A program made the translations under genes and the position numbers. A DNA stretch of 44,196 bases from an uncultured Eubacteriales bacterium (GTDB lineage Bacteria > Bacillota > Clostridia > Oscillospirales > Oscillospiraceae), in contig USAC01000009.1 of NCBI GenBank assembly GCA_900552475.1, positions 1 to 44,196 on the forward strand. The letters run 5' to 3'. Every line of letters starts with the position of its first letter. The stretch's first letter is position 1. This document shows, in pieces, positions 15,647-24,492 of the stretch. The notes under the pieces are model-generated. The model saw only the letters and a program-made list of their open reading frames with translations, was not told where the DNA came from and made no database searches.

Positions 15647-15750
15647 ATATAACTATAGTATCATGTGTGTCAGAGGGATGGAACAAAGGCAGACAGGCCG
15701 CGCGGCGGGGGCATAACGCCCGGCGGCGCGGCGGAGGATGAGAGGAGCCT

Positions 15751-17622
15751 ATGAATCAGATCGTACAGAAGCTCTGCTCCGGCACATGGAGCCGGGCATA
15801 CCGCCAGATGGGCGCCCATCCGGGGCGCAGCGGCGGACGGGACGGATGGCGCTTCCGCGTGTGGGCGCCGAACGCGTCGGATGTCTCCCTCGCGGGGGAT
15901 TTCAGCGGCTGGCAGCCGCTGCCGATGGTGCGAAAGGACGGCCTGTGGGAGTGCTTCGTGCCGGGGGCGAAGGAGTTTGACAGCTACAAATACGTCGTGA
16001 CCGGGGCCGACGGGCACACCCGCTGGAAGGCGGACCCCTACGCGGTACACAGCCAGACCCGCCCCGAGACGGCGAGCAAGCTCTTTGACCTCTCGCGCTT
16101 CCGCTGGCAGACGAAGCGGCGGAAGCTGCCGCGGGGGCCGATGAACATCTACGAGGTACACCTCGGCTCGTGGCGGCGCGGGGAGGACGGGCGGTTCCTG
16201 TCGTACCGGGAGCTGGCCGAGCAGCTGCCGGGCTATGTGCGCGACATGGGCTACACCTGCGTGGAGCTGCTGCCGGTGACGGAGTACCCGCTCGACGACT
16301 CGTGGGGCTACCAGTGTACGGGCTACTTCGCGGCGACATCGCGCTACGGAACGCCCGACGACCTGAAGTACCTCGTCGACTGCCTGCACGCGGCGGGGCT
16401 GGCCGTGATCCTCGACTGGGTGCCCTCGCACTTCTGCAAGGACGCGCACGGGCTGATGGACTTCGACGGGACGAGTCTCTATGAGTACGCCGACCCGCTC
16501 AAGCGGGAACACGACGGCTGGGGCACGCGGGTGTTCGACTTCGGCCGGCCCGAGGTGCGGAGTTTCCTGCTCTCCTCCGCGCTCTGGTGGCTGGAGGAGT
16601 TCCGCATGGACGGGCTGCGCGTGGACGCGGTGGCCTCCATGCTCTATCTCGACTATGGCCGCGCGCAGTGGCGTCCGAACGGGCATGGCGGGCACGAAAA
16701 CCTCGAGGCCATCGAGTTTCTCCGTCTGCTCAACGAGACGGTACACCGCGAGGTGCCGCGCGCCGTCATGATCGCGGAGGAGTCGACGGCGTGGCCGGGC
16801 GTGACAAAACCCGCGGACGAGGGCGGACTGGGCTTTGACTGGAAGTGGAACATGGGGTGGATGAACGATCTCTGCCAGTATCTCAAGACCGACCCGATCT
16901 ACCGCCAGTACCACCACAACAACGTGAATTTTTCGATGATGTACGCGTTTTCCGAGCGGTACATCCTGCCGATTTCGCACGACGAGGTCGTGCATATGAA
17001 GGGGTCGCTGCGCGGGAAGATGCCGGGCGACGACTGGAAGCAGCTGGCGGGCGTGCGCGGGTTCTGGGGGTACATGCTGGCCCATCCGGGGCGCAAGCTC
17101 CTGTTCATGGGCGCGGAGCTCGGCCAGTGGCACGAGTGGGACTTCCGCGGCCAGCTCGACTGGTACCTGCTGGACCGCGATGACTGCGCGCGCACGCACG
17201 CGTGCATCCGCGCGCTGAACCGGTTCTATCTCGAACACCCCGCCCTCTGGGACAACGACGAGGACTGGGACGGCTTTTCGTGGCTCGTGGCGGACGACCG
17301 ATACAGCAACGTGCTCGTCTTTCAGCGCACGGCGCGCGACGGGCGGAGCCTGATCTGCGCGGTGAACTTCGCGCCGCTCGCGTGGGAGAATTACCGCTTC
17401 GGCGTGTCGGGCGGGGCGCAGGTCTGGCACGAGGTGTTCAACACCGACGAGCTGCGCTGGGGCGGCAGCGGCGTCTGCAATGCCCCGGTCACGGCGCGGC
17501 CGGAGCCGTCCCACGGCAAGGATTATTCGCTGACGCTGCGGCTGCCGCCGCTGGGGACGGTGTTCCTCGAGGCGGCGCCGGCAGAAAAGCAGAAGGATGC
17601 ATCAGGAGGGGTGCGGCAATGA
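15751..17622 (+). CDS. glgB: 1,4-alpha-glucan branching enzyme
   Basis: Introduces alpha-1,6 branches into glycogen. The 623-residue protein has an N-terminal CBM48 beta-sandwich (about 20-110, WAPNASDVSLAGDFSGW), then a GH13 barrel: YEVHLGSWRR, ELLPVTEYPLDDSWGYQ, the nucleophile D292 (GLRVDAVASMLY), the acid E343 (IAEEST) and transition-state D411 (SHDEVVH), then a C-terminal beta domain. It lacks the long extra N-terminal domain of the E. coli enzyme, as is common in Firmicutes. ATG 15751 follows GAGAGGAG. First gene of glgBCD; its stop overlaps glgC (ATGA). Confidence 0.96.
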   Translation: MNQIVQKLCSGTWSRAYRQMGAHPGRSGGRDGWRFRVWAPNASDVSLAGDFSGWQPLPMVRKDGLWECFVPGAKEFDSYKYVVTGADGHTRWKADPYAVHSQTRPETASKLFDLSRFRWQTKRRKLPRGPMNIYEVHLGSWRRGEDGRFLSYRELAEQLPGYVRDMGYTCVELLPVTEYPLDDSWGYQCTGYFAATSRYGTPDDLKYLVDCLHAAGLAVILDWVPSHFCKDAHGLMDFDGTSLYEYADPLKREHDGWGTRVFDFGRPEVRSFLLSSALWWLEEFRMDGLRVDAVASMLYLDYGRAQWRPNGHGGHENLEAIEFLRLLNETVHREVPRAVMIAEESTAWPGVTKPADEGGLGFDWKWNMGWMNDLCQYLKTDPIYRQYHHNNVNFSMMYAFSERYILPISHDEVVHMKGSLRGKMPGDDWKQLAGVRGFWGYMLAHPGRKLLFMGAELGQWHEWDFRGQLDWYLLDRDDCARTHACIRALNRFYLEHPALWDNDEDWDGFSWLVADDRYSNVLVFQRTARDGRSLICAVNFAPLAWENYRFGVSGGAQVWHEVFNTDELRWGGSGVCNAPVTARPEPSHGKDYSLTLRLPPLGTVFLEAAPAEKQKDASGGVRQ

Positions 17623-18830
17623 AGAAAGAATGCGTGGCCATGCTGCTCGCGGGCGGACAGGGAAGCCGCCTGTATGTGCTCACCGGCGACATGGCGAAGC
17701 CCGCGGTGCCGTTCGGAGGAAAGTTCCGGATCATCGACTTTCCGCTCTCAAACTGCACGAACTCGGGAATCGACACGGTCGGCGTGCTGACGCAGTACCG
17801 GCCGCTGGAGCTCAACGCCTATATCGGCAGCGGCCAGCCGTGGGAGCTCGACCGGCTCGACGGCGGCGTGCATATTCTGCCACCGTATCAGAGCGCGACG
17901 GGCGCGACGTGGTTTAAGGGGACGGCGAACGCCATCTACCAGAACATCGGCTTCGTCGACCTGTATGACCCGGAGTATGTCGCGGTGCTCTCGGGCGACC
18001 ACATCTATAAAATGGACTATTCACAGATGCTCCGGCGCCACCGGGAGACAGGTGCAGCCTGTACGATCTCGGTGATGGAGGTGCCGTGGGAGGAGGCGAG
18101 CCGCTTCGGCATCATGGCCGTGGACGAAAATGACCTCATCACGGAGTTCGCCGAGAAGCCGCGCGAGCCGAAGAGCAACCTCGCCTCCATGGGCATCTAC
18201 ATCTTCACGTGGAGCAAACTCCGCGCGTACCTCATCGCCGACGAGGCTGACCCCGCATCGGAAAACGACTTCGGCAAGAACGTCATCCCGGCCATGCTGG
18301 CCGCGGGCGAGAAGATGGCCGCCTACCGCTTCGAGGGATACTGGAAGGATGTCGGCACGCTCGACAGTCTCTGGGACGCGAACATGGATATGCTCGCGCC
18401 GGGCTCGGGGCTGAATCTGCTCGACCGGCGCTGGCCGATCTACAGCCGCACACCCTCCTGCCCGCCAGCGTTCGTCGGGGCGGACGCCGACGTCGGCAAC
18501 AGCGCCATCGCCAAGGGCTGCGACGTGCGTGGCGAGGTGAAAAACAGCGTCCTGAGCTATGACACCACCATCGGCGAGGGCGCGAGCGTGGCATATTCCG
18601 TGCTCATGCCGGGCGCGGTCGTTGAGCCGGGCGCGGTCGTGCAGTACGCGATCGTGGGCGAAAAGTGCCGCATCGGGCGCTTTGCGCAGGTCGGCGCGCC
18701 GCCGGAGAGCGCGGCGGATCCCGACAGCTGGGGCATCGCCGTGCTGGGGCCGGGGACGGTCGTGGCCGAGGGCGAGGTCGTGCGGCCGAAGGCCATGCTC
18801 GACCGGCATCACGGGGAGGTGGAAGCATGA
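17619..18830 (+). CDS. glgC: glucose-1-phosphate adenylyltransferase, catalytic subunit
   Basis: Makes ADP-glucose from ATP and glucose-1-phosphate, the committed step of glycogen synthesis. In 403 residues: nucleotide-binding LLAGGQGSRLYVLT, then KPAVPFGGKFRIIDFPLSN, GTANAIYQN, the metal-site SGDHIYKMDY and EKPREPKS in the nucleotidyltransferase domain, followed by a left-handed beta-helix (about 290-390) with GEVKNSVLS and CRIGRF repeats. SD AGGAGGGG precedes ATG 17619, which overlaps glgB. It is followed by glgD with another ATGA overlap; in Bacillus-type systems GlgC and GlgD form the active heterotetramer. Confidence 0.96.
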   Translation: MKKECVAMLLAGGQGSRLYVLTGDMAKPAVPFGGKFRIIDFPLSNCTNSGIDTVGVLTQYRPLELNAYIGSGQPWELDRLDGGVHILPPYQSATGATWFKGTANAIYQNIGFVDLYDPEYVAVLSGDHIYKMDYSQMLRRHRETGAACTISVMEVPWEEASRFGIMAVDENDLITEFAEKPREPKSNLASMGIYIFTWSKLRAYLIADEADPASENDFGKNVIPAMLAAGEKMAAYRFEGYWKDVGTLDSLWDANMDMLAPGSGLNLLDRRWPIYSRTPSCPPAFVGADADVGNSAIAKGCDVRGEVKNSVLSYDTTIGEGASVAYSVLMPGAVVEPGAVVQYAIVGEKCRIGRFAQVGAPPESAADPDSWGIAVLGPGTVVAEGEVVRPKAMLDRHHGEVEA

Positions 18831-19957
18831 ACGGCATGCACGGGATTATTTTCTCCTATGAAAAGCAGACGCAGCTGCGCGAGCTGATCGAGCACCGCGT
18901 CCACGGGTCGATCCCGTTCGCGGGGGACTACCGCGTGGTGGATTTCGCGCTCTCGAGCATGGTCAACGCCGGGGTGCGCGACGTGGGCGTCATCATGCAC
19001 GGCAAGTGCCAGAGCATGATGGATCACCTCCGCGCGGGCAAGAGCTGGGATCTCAGCCGCAACCACGGCGGCCTGACGTTGCTGCCGGCGTTTGCCTACC
19101 GCGAGCGCGGCGGCGGGGACGGGAGCTTCCGCGGGCGCGTGGAAGCGCTTGCGTGCGTGATGGACTATCTGCGCGGCATCCGGCAGGAGTACGTCGTCCT
19201 GTCCGACAGCGACCTCGTGGCGAACCTCCCGCTGCGGGACGTGCTGCACGCGCACATCGAGACGGGCGCGGACGTCACCGCCGTCTGCACGCCGCAGCCG
19301 GGCGATGCGCACGACACCTATTTTCAACTCGACGAGACCGGGCGCATCACGGACACGGCGACGTATCTGCGCGCGCCCGCGGGCTATCGCTGCCTGAACG
19401 TGTTCATCCTGCGCACGGAGCTGCTGCTCCGTATCGTGGAGGAGTGCGCGGCGCACAACCAGCACAGCTTCCGCCGCGGCGTTCTGCAGGAGATGCGGGA
19501 GCGGCTGCACCTGCACGCGTGGGTGTGGGAGGGCTACGCCGCCCGCATCAGCACGATCCAGAGCTATTACCAGCGCAGCATGGAGCTGCTCGACCCGGCG
19601 CAGCGCGCGGCGCTGTTCTGCCCAGAGCGCCCTGTCTACGCCAAGGAGAGCGACGCGCCGCCGACGTATATCGACCCGACAGGGCAGTGCGTGAATTCGC
19701 TCATCGCCGACGGCTGCGACATTCAGGGCAGCGTGCGCAACTGCATCCTCTTCCGCGGCGTGCGCGTGGAAAAGGACGCGGTCGTGGAGAACTGCATCTT
19801 ATTTAAGGGGACGGTCGTGCGGCGCGGCGCGGTGCTGCGCCATGTGATCGCGGACAAATACGTCCGCGTCGGCGAGGGGGTACACCTCGCGGGTCACGCG
19901 GATTATCCGATGGTGCTCGCGAGGGAAGCCGTGCTGGAGGATACAGCGCGGGGGTAA
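18827..19957 (+). CDS. glgD: GlgD, regulatory (non-catalytic) subunit of glucose-1-phosphate adenylyltransferase
   Basis: A 376-residue GlgC paralogue that has lost catalytic motifs: where GlgC has GGQGSR, this has only GIIFSYEKQTQLRELIEHR, and the SGD metal site reads LSDSDLVAN. The fold is kept: GSIPFAGDYRVVDFALSSMVNAG, then a beta-helix end with GSVRNCILFRGVRVEKDAVV. It should modulate the activity of GlgC. ATG 18827 overlaps the glgC stop; a second ATG at 18836 is possible. A 345-nt gap with hairpins separates it from glgA. Confidence 0.93.
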   Translation: MNGMHGIIFSYEKQTQLRELIEHRVHGSIPFAGDYRVVDFALSSMVNAGVRDVGVIMHGKCQSMMDHLRAGKSWDLSRNHGGLTLLPAFAYRERGGGDGSFRGRVEALACVMDYLRGIRQEYVVLSDSDLVANLPLRDVLHAHIETGADVTAVCTPQPGDAHDTYFQLDETGRITDTATYLRAPAGYRCLNVFILRTELLLRIVEECAAHNQHSFRRGVLQEMRERLHLHAWVWEGYAARISTIQSYYQRSMELLDPAQRAALFCPERPVYAKESDAPPTYIDPTGQCVNSLIADGCDIQGSVRNCILFRGVRVEKDAVVENCILFKGTVVRRGAVLRHVIADKYVRVGEGVHLAGHADYPMVLAREAVLEDTARG

Positions 19958-20302
19958 TTTAATTGGCAGTTAAATCAGCTGTTATGCCTTCGGCGGCATA
20001 CTTTTTGCCAGCAGCGGCAAAAAGTATGCAAAAAACGCCGCCAAAACCAAGGCTTTGAAAATCGCAGAAGGGAAGACGATACAAAACTTAGGATGCGTCC
20101 TACCGAAACCCTACGTGCCGACCGGAAAGGAAGTCCAGAAACCTACGGTTTCTGGCGCGCTTTTGGGTACTTTCCCGCGTGGGAAAAGTACCCCGCCGGA
20201 GGCAGGACAAGGGAATTCACACACCAATCCTACATCAAGAACAAAAACCCCATCATAAAACGCCTGATTCGCGGCGCGTGCGCCGCATGGAGGAGGGAGC
20301 AA
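19958..20302. other. hairpin-rich intergenic region between glgD and glgA
   Basis: No convincing gene. It holds several strong inverted repeats: GCATACTTTTTGCC and complement at 19996-20029 (6-nt loop); CCAGAAACC/GGTTTCTGG at 20135-20155; GGGTACTTTCCC with a one-base-bulged complement at 20165-20193; and GCGGCGC/GCGCCGC at 20271-20286, 3 nt before the GGAGGAGGG that serves glgA. No strong promoter was found for glgA. The composite looks like inserted repetitive sequence or an attenuating spacer splitting the glg operon. Confidence 0.55.
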
Positions 20303-21712
20303 ATGAACATCCTGTTTATAACGAGTGAGGCCGAGCCCTTCTGCAAGACGGGCGGCCTGGCCGACGTCGCGGGGAGCCTGCCGGTCGCGCTGGCGGCAAG
20401 CGGACAGCGCACCGCGGTGCTGCTGCCGCTCTACGATACGATCGCGCAGAGCTGGCGCGATCAGATGACGCGCGTCTGGGAGGGGTACACCGACCTCGCG
20501 TGGCGTCACGAGCCCTGCGCCCTGTGGAAGCTTGAGCGGCGCGGCGTGACGTGGTACTTCGTGCAGAGCGAGCACTATTTCCGCCGCGGGCGGCTCTACG
20601 GCGAGTATGACGACGGCGAGCGGTTCGCGTTTTTCTGCCGCGCGGCGGCGCAGCTGACGGACGTGCTCCCGGAAAAGCCAGACGTTGTCCACTGCAACGA
20701 CTGGCAGACGGCGCTCGTGCCGGTCTACCTGCGCGAGTTGGGGCGCGGCGCGGCGAGTGTGTTCACCATCCACAACATCGAGTATCAGGGGCGTCTCGCG
20801 CTCTCGTCGGTGACGGATCTGCTGGGGCTCTCGTGGGAGCGCTGGCACGAGACACTCGAGATGGGCAGCTGCGCGAACGCCATGAAGGCCGGAATGATGA
20901 CGGCGGACGCCGTCACAACTGTGAGCCCGACATATGCCGGGCAGCTGCTCGACCCGGCGTATGCCTGCGGGCTCGAGAGCGTGGTGCGCCTGTGCGAGGG
21001 GAAGCTCCGGGGCGTGCTCAACGGCATCGACGTCGAGACGATCGACCCGCGCACGGCGAAGGGAATCGCCGCGAACTTCGGCCCGGACGATCTCGCGGGG
21101 AAGGCCGCGTGCAAGGCGGCGCTGCAGCGGGACGCGGGGCTGGAGGTATGCGCGGATGCGCCGGTCGTGAGCATCGTGAGCCGCCTTGTCGGCCACAAGG
21201 GTACCGACCTTGTGGTGCAGGCACTCGACGGGATCGTCGAGTGCGGCTGCCAGCTGCTTGTGCTCGGACAGGGGGAGACGCACTACGAAAACGCCTTCCG
21301 CGAGGCGCAGGCGCGCTGGCCGGGGCGCGTGAGCGCGCAGATCACCTATTCCGACGGCCTTGCGCGCCGGGTCTACGCGGGCAGCGACCTGCTGCTCATG
21401 CCCTCGCGCAGCGAGCCGTGCGGCCTGTCGCAGATGATCGCCATGCGCTATGGAACGGTGCCCATCGTGCGCAGCACGGGCGGCCTGCGCGACACGGTGC
21501 TGCCGCCGGAGTCGGCGGAGGGCTGCGGGTTCGTGTTTGAGCAGTACGACGCGTACCATCTCCTGTGCGAGGTGCGGCGGGCGGCGCAGATGCTGCGGCA
21601 GGCGCCGGACGAATTCGCCGCGCTGCGCCGCCGCGGCATGACGAAGGATTTCAGCTGGGACGCGAGCGCGCGGGAATATCTGCGCATTTACGAGAGCATT
21701 TCGGGGCGGTAA
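20303..21712 (+). CDS. glgA: glycogen synthase (ADP-glucose type)
   Basis: Transfers glucose from ADP-glucose to the growing alpha-1,4-glucan. The 469-residue GT5 enzyme begins MNILFITSEAEPFCKTGG, with K15-T-G-G contacting ADP-glucose, then DVAGSLP, HCNDWQTALVP and FTIHNIEYQG in the first Rossmann domain. The second domain has SIVSRLVGHKGTDL, and SRSEPCGLSQ with the conserved glutamate, then STGGLRDTV. Start ATG 20303 sits after AGGAGGGAG; the longer frame translates intergenic repeats. glgP follows after 35 nt. Confidence 0.96.
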   Translation: MNILFITSEAEPFCKTGGLADVAGSLPVALAASGQRTAVLLPLYDTIAQSWRDQMTRVWEGYTDLAWRHEPCALWKLERRGVTWYFVQSEHYFRRGRLYGEYDDGERFAFFCRAAAQLTDVLPEKPDVVHCNDWQTALVPVYLRELGRGAASVFTIHNIEYQGRLALSSVTDLLGLSWERWHETLEMGSCANAMKAGMMTADAVTTVSPTYAGQLLDPAYACGLESVVRLCEGKLRGVLNGIDVETIDPRTAKGIAANFGPDDLAGKAACKAALQRDAGLEVCADAPVVSIVSRLVGHKGTDLVVQALDGIVECGCQLLVLGQGETHYENAFREAQARWPGRVSAQITYSDGLARRVYAGSDLLLMPSRSEPCGLSQMIAMRYGTVPIVRSTGGLRDTVLPPESAEGCGFVFEQYDAYHLLCEVRRAAQMLRQAPDEFAALRRRGMTKDFSWDASAREYLRIYESISGR

Positions 21713-21747
21713 ACGCGCCCTTGTGATATCAGACGGAGGAAATTTCT

Positions 21748-24171
21748 ATGACTTATAATACCGAAGCCATGCGCGAGGCCATCGTCCAGAAGCTGCGCCT
21801 GAACTACGGCTGCACGGAAAAGCAGGCGAACGAGGCGGAGATGATGAAGGCCTGCGCGCTGGTGCTGCGCGACATTATGGCCGAGCGCGGCGTGCGAACA
21901 AAAGCGCAGGTCATCCGCGACGAAAAGCGGAAGGTACACTACATGTCGCTCGAGTTTCTCATGGGGCGCAGCCTTGTGAAAAACGCGTTCAACCTCGGCC
22001 TGCTCGGCCCGATGCGCGAGGCACTGGAGCAGCTGGGCTTCTCCGCGGACGAGGTGTTCGAGGCGGAGCCGGACGCGGCGCTCGGCAACGGCGGTCTCGG
22101 CCGTCTCGCCGCGTGCTATCTCGACAGCATGACGACGCTCGAGATCCCCGCGACGGGGTATTCCATCTGCTATGACCTCGGCATCTTCCGCCAGAAGATC
22201 GTCGACGGTCAGCAGCTTGAGCTGCCGGACGACTGGAAGAACCACGGCGGCGACGCGTGGCTGCTGCAAAAGCCGCAGGAGACGGAGGAGATCCACTTCG
22301 GCGGCAAGCTCCGCACCCGGTGGGACAACGGCCACCTCATGGTCGTCCACGAGGACTATACCCGCGTGCTGGCCGTGCCGTGCGACATGATGATCGCGGG
22401 CTATGACACGGGGCACGTCAACACGCTGCGCCTGTGGGAGGCGAAGAGCCCCAAGCCCATCGACATGCAGCTCTTCAGCGACGGACAGTATCTGCAGGCG
22501 ACGGAGGAGCAGGCGATGGCGGACGTCATCTCTATGATCCTCTATCCCGAGGACCGGCACTATGAGGGCAAGTCCCTGCGCCTGAAGCAGCAGTACTTCT
22601 TCGTCTCGGCGACGGTGCAGTCCATCACCCGCCAGCACATCCAGCAGTACGGCACGCTCAGTAACTTCCACGAGAAGAACGTCATCCAGATCAACGACAC
22701 CCACCCGGCGCTCGTCATCCCGGAGCTGATGCGCATCCTCATCGACGACGCGGGGCTCTCATGGGAGGAGGCGTGGCACATCACGACGCACTCCGTGGCC
22801 TACACGAACCACACGGTGCTGGCCGAGGCGCTCGAGTGCTGGCCGCAGAGCCTGTTTGAGCAGCTGCTGCCGCGCCCGTGGCAGATCATTCAGGAGATCG
22901 CCCACCGCTGGCAGAAGCAGGTGGAGGAGTTCTACCACGACCCGGAAAAGACGGAGAAAATGGCCATCGTCTGGGACGGCGCGGTGCGTATGGCGAACCT
23001 CTGCATCGCGGGCGGTATGGCCGTCAACGGCGTCTCGGCGCTCCATTCGGACATCCTGCGCACGGACGTGTTTAAAGACGCCTGCGGCATGGAGCCGGAG
23101 AAGTTCAGAAACGTCACGAACGGCGTCGACCACCGCCGCTGGCTCAGCCAGAGCAACCCCGGTCTCGACGGCCTGCTGCGCGAGCTGGTCGGCGAGGGGT
23201 ATCTGGCCGAGGCGGGCCGCCTGCGCGAGCTGGAGAAGTACGCGGACGACGCGTCCGTTCTGCACCGTCTCGCCGAGATCAAGGCGGAGAACAAGCAGCG
23301 CTTCGCGCGCTGGGCCAAGCGCCAGCAGGGTGTGACGCTCAACCCGGACAGCATCTTCAACGTACAGGTCAAGCGCCTGCACGAGTATAAGCGGCAGCTG
23401 CTCAACGCGCTGCACATCATCGCGCTCTACCAGCGCCTGCAGGACGACCCGAACCGCGACATGCAGCCGCAGACCTTCCTCTTCGGCGCGAAGGCCGCGC
23501 CGGGATACGCCGTGGCCAAGCGGATCATCGAGCTGATCTGCTCGCTGGCCGACCAGATCGACCACGATCCCATCTGCAAGGGGAAGCTCCAGGTCGTGTT
23601 CCTCGAGAACTACCGCGTTTCGATGTCCGAGGTGCTCATCCCGGCCAGCGAGGTCAGCCAGCAGATCTCGACCGCCGGCAAGGAGGCCAGCGGCACCGGC
23701 AACATGAAGTTCATGATGAACGGCGCGCTGACGATCGGTACGCTCGACGGCGCGAACGTCGAGATGCACGAGACGCTCGGCGACGAGAACATCTTCCTCT
23801 TCGGCCTGACGGCGGAGGAGGTTGCGGGTCTGCGCGCGAGCTATGACCCGTACCTGCTCTACAGCCGCGACCCGGTGCTGCGCCGGGCGGTCGACCAGCT
23901 GAAGGTCGGCTTCCGCGACGGCAAGCAGTACGAGGATCTGTACCAACGGCTGCTGCACGGGGCGGACTGCCCGCCGGATCAGTACCTGCTGCTGGCGGAC
24001 TTCGCGTCGTACTGCGCGGCAGGTGAGCGGATGGAGCGCACCTACGCCGATCCCGAGACGTGGAACCGGATGAGCCTGCACAACATCGCGCGCAGCGGCA
24101 TCTTCGCCGCCGACCGCTCGATCGCGGACTACGCCGACACAATCTGGCACGTTCCATACAAAAAGCTCTAA
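21748..24171 (+). CDS. glgP: glycogen phosphorylase
   Basis: Releases glucose-1-phosphate from glycogen. The 807-residue GT35 enzyme has LGNGGLGRLAACYLDS, INDTHPAL, RLHEYKRQLLN and the pyridoxal-phosphate lysine K654 in GTGNMKFMMNGALTIGTLDG. Length and motif order are standard. It needs no extra regulation domain and no allosteric phosphorylation site is evident. ATG 21748 follows GGAGG. Co-locating synthesis (glgB, C, D, A) and breakdown (glgP) in one unit is the usual Firmicutes arrangement and lets the cell cycle its carbon store. Confidence 0.97.
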   Translation: MTYNTEAMREAIVQKLRLNYGCTEKQANEAEMMKACALVLRDIMAERGVRTKAQVIRDEKRKVHYMSLEFLMGRSLVKNAFNLGLLGPMREALEQLGFSADEVFEAEPDAALGNGGLGRLAACYLDSMTTLEIPATGYSICYDLGIFRQKIVDGQQLELPDDWKNHGGDAWLLQKPQETEEIHFGGKLRTRWDNGHLMVVHEDYTRVLAVPCDMMIAGYDTGHVNTLRLWEAKSPKPIDMQLFSDGQYLQATEEQAMADVISMILYPEDRHYEGKSLRLKQQYFFVSATVQSITRQHIQQYGTLSNFHEKNVIQINDTHPALVIPELMRILIDDAGLSWEEAWHITTHSVAYTNHTVLAEALECWPQSLFEQLLPRPWQIIQEIAHRWQKQVEEFYHDPEKTEKMAIVWDGAVRMANLCIAGGMAVNGVSALHSDILRTDVFKDACGMEPEKFRNVTNGVDHRRWLSQSNPGLDGLLRELVGEGYLAEAGRLRELEKYADDASVLHRLAEIKAENKQRFARWAKRQQGVTLNPDSIFNVQVKRLHEYKRQLLNALHIIALYQRLQDDPNRDMQPQTFLFGAKAAPGYAVAKRIIELICSLADQIDHDPICKGKLQVVFLENYRVSMSEVLIPASEVSQQISTAGKEASGTGNMKFMMNGALTIGTLDGANVEMHETLGDENIFLFGLTAEEVAGLRASYDPYLLYSRDPVLRRAVDQLKVGFRDGKQYEDLYQRLLHGADCPPDQYLLLADFASYCAAGERMERTYADPETWNRMSLHNIARSGIFAADRSIADYADTIWHVPYKKL

Positions 24172-24211
24172 AAAAGAGGAGCGGATTCCAAACGGAATCC
24201 GCTCCTCTTTT
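24172..24211 (+). terminator. terminator of the glg operon
   Basis: A perfect 18-bp stem (AAAAGAGGAGCGGATTCC and complement) with a 4-nt AAAC loop, ending in TTTT. It starts directly after the glgP stop codon. Confidence 0.9.
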
Positions 24212-24222
24212 ATCGTCAAAAG

Positions 24223-24452
24223 GTCTCACAGAGTTCGCGGCTCGGAAGCCGCGAAAAAGATGAAATCCGTTTTTTGCGGCGGCGTGTACGTCGCAAAAAA
24301 CACTTTGCGCGGGCCTCGACCCAGCGGAACCGGCCTCGGCAGACCCGACGGTTGATATCGGGCCAGCGGAGTGTCGCAGCCCCGCCATAGGCGGGGCAAG
24401 GCGCGGAGCACAGCGAGAACTTATCCCAAAAGGGCATGGCCCTTTTGGGATA
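24223..24452 (+). repeat. dispersed intergenic repeat, copy B (longest)
   Basis: Same opening as copy A (GTCTCACAGAGTTCGCGGC). Stem 1 has an identical loop (TCGGAA), and stem 2 at 24269-24301 has a GCGTGTA loop. A stretch of about 55 nt, absent from the other copies, follows between GCGC and AGCGGAGTGTCGCAG. Then stem 3 GCCCCGCC/GGCGGGGC, CAAGGCGCGGAGC, CAGCGAGAAC and a gene-specific hairpin 24422-24452 (TATCCCAAAAGGGC arms). The hairpin end faces the 3' end of ispH-rpsA. Confidence 0.88.
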
Positions 24453-24486
24453 AAAAAAGAGACGGCGATCGCCGTCTCTTTTTTAT
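24453..24486. terminator. bidirectional terminator of the ispH-rpsA transcript
   Basis: Palindrome GAGACGGCGATCGCCGTCTC flanked by A6 on the left and T6 on the right, so it can terminate in both directions. It begins 6 nt beyond the ispH-rpsA stop codon. Confidence 0.85.
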
Positions 24487-24492
24487 TAAGGA

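Noticed and set aside
15670..17514. A long minus-strand open frame opposite glgB, and similar ones opposite glgA, glgP, glnS, comEC and hflX
   Set aside because: All are low-complexity antisense frames produced by GC-rich third positions, with no ribosome site and no family motif.
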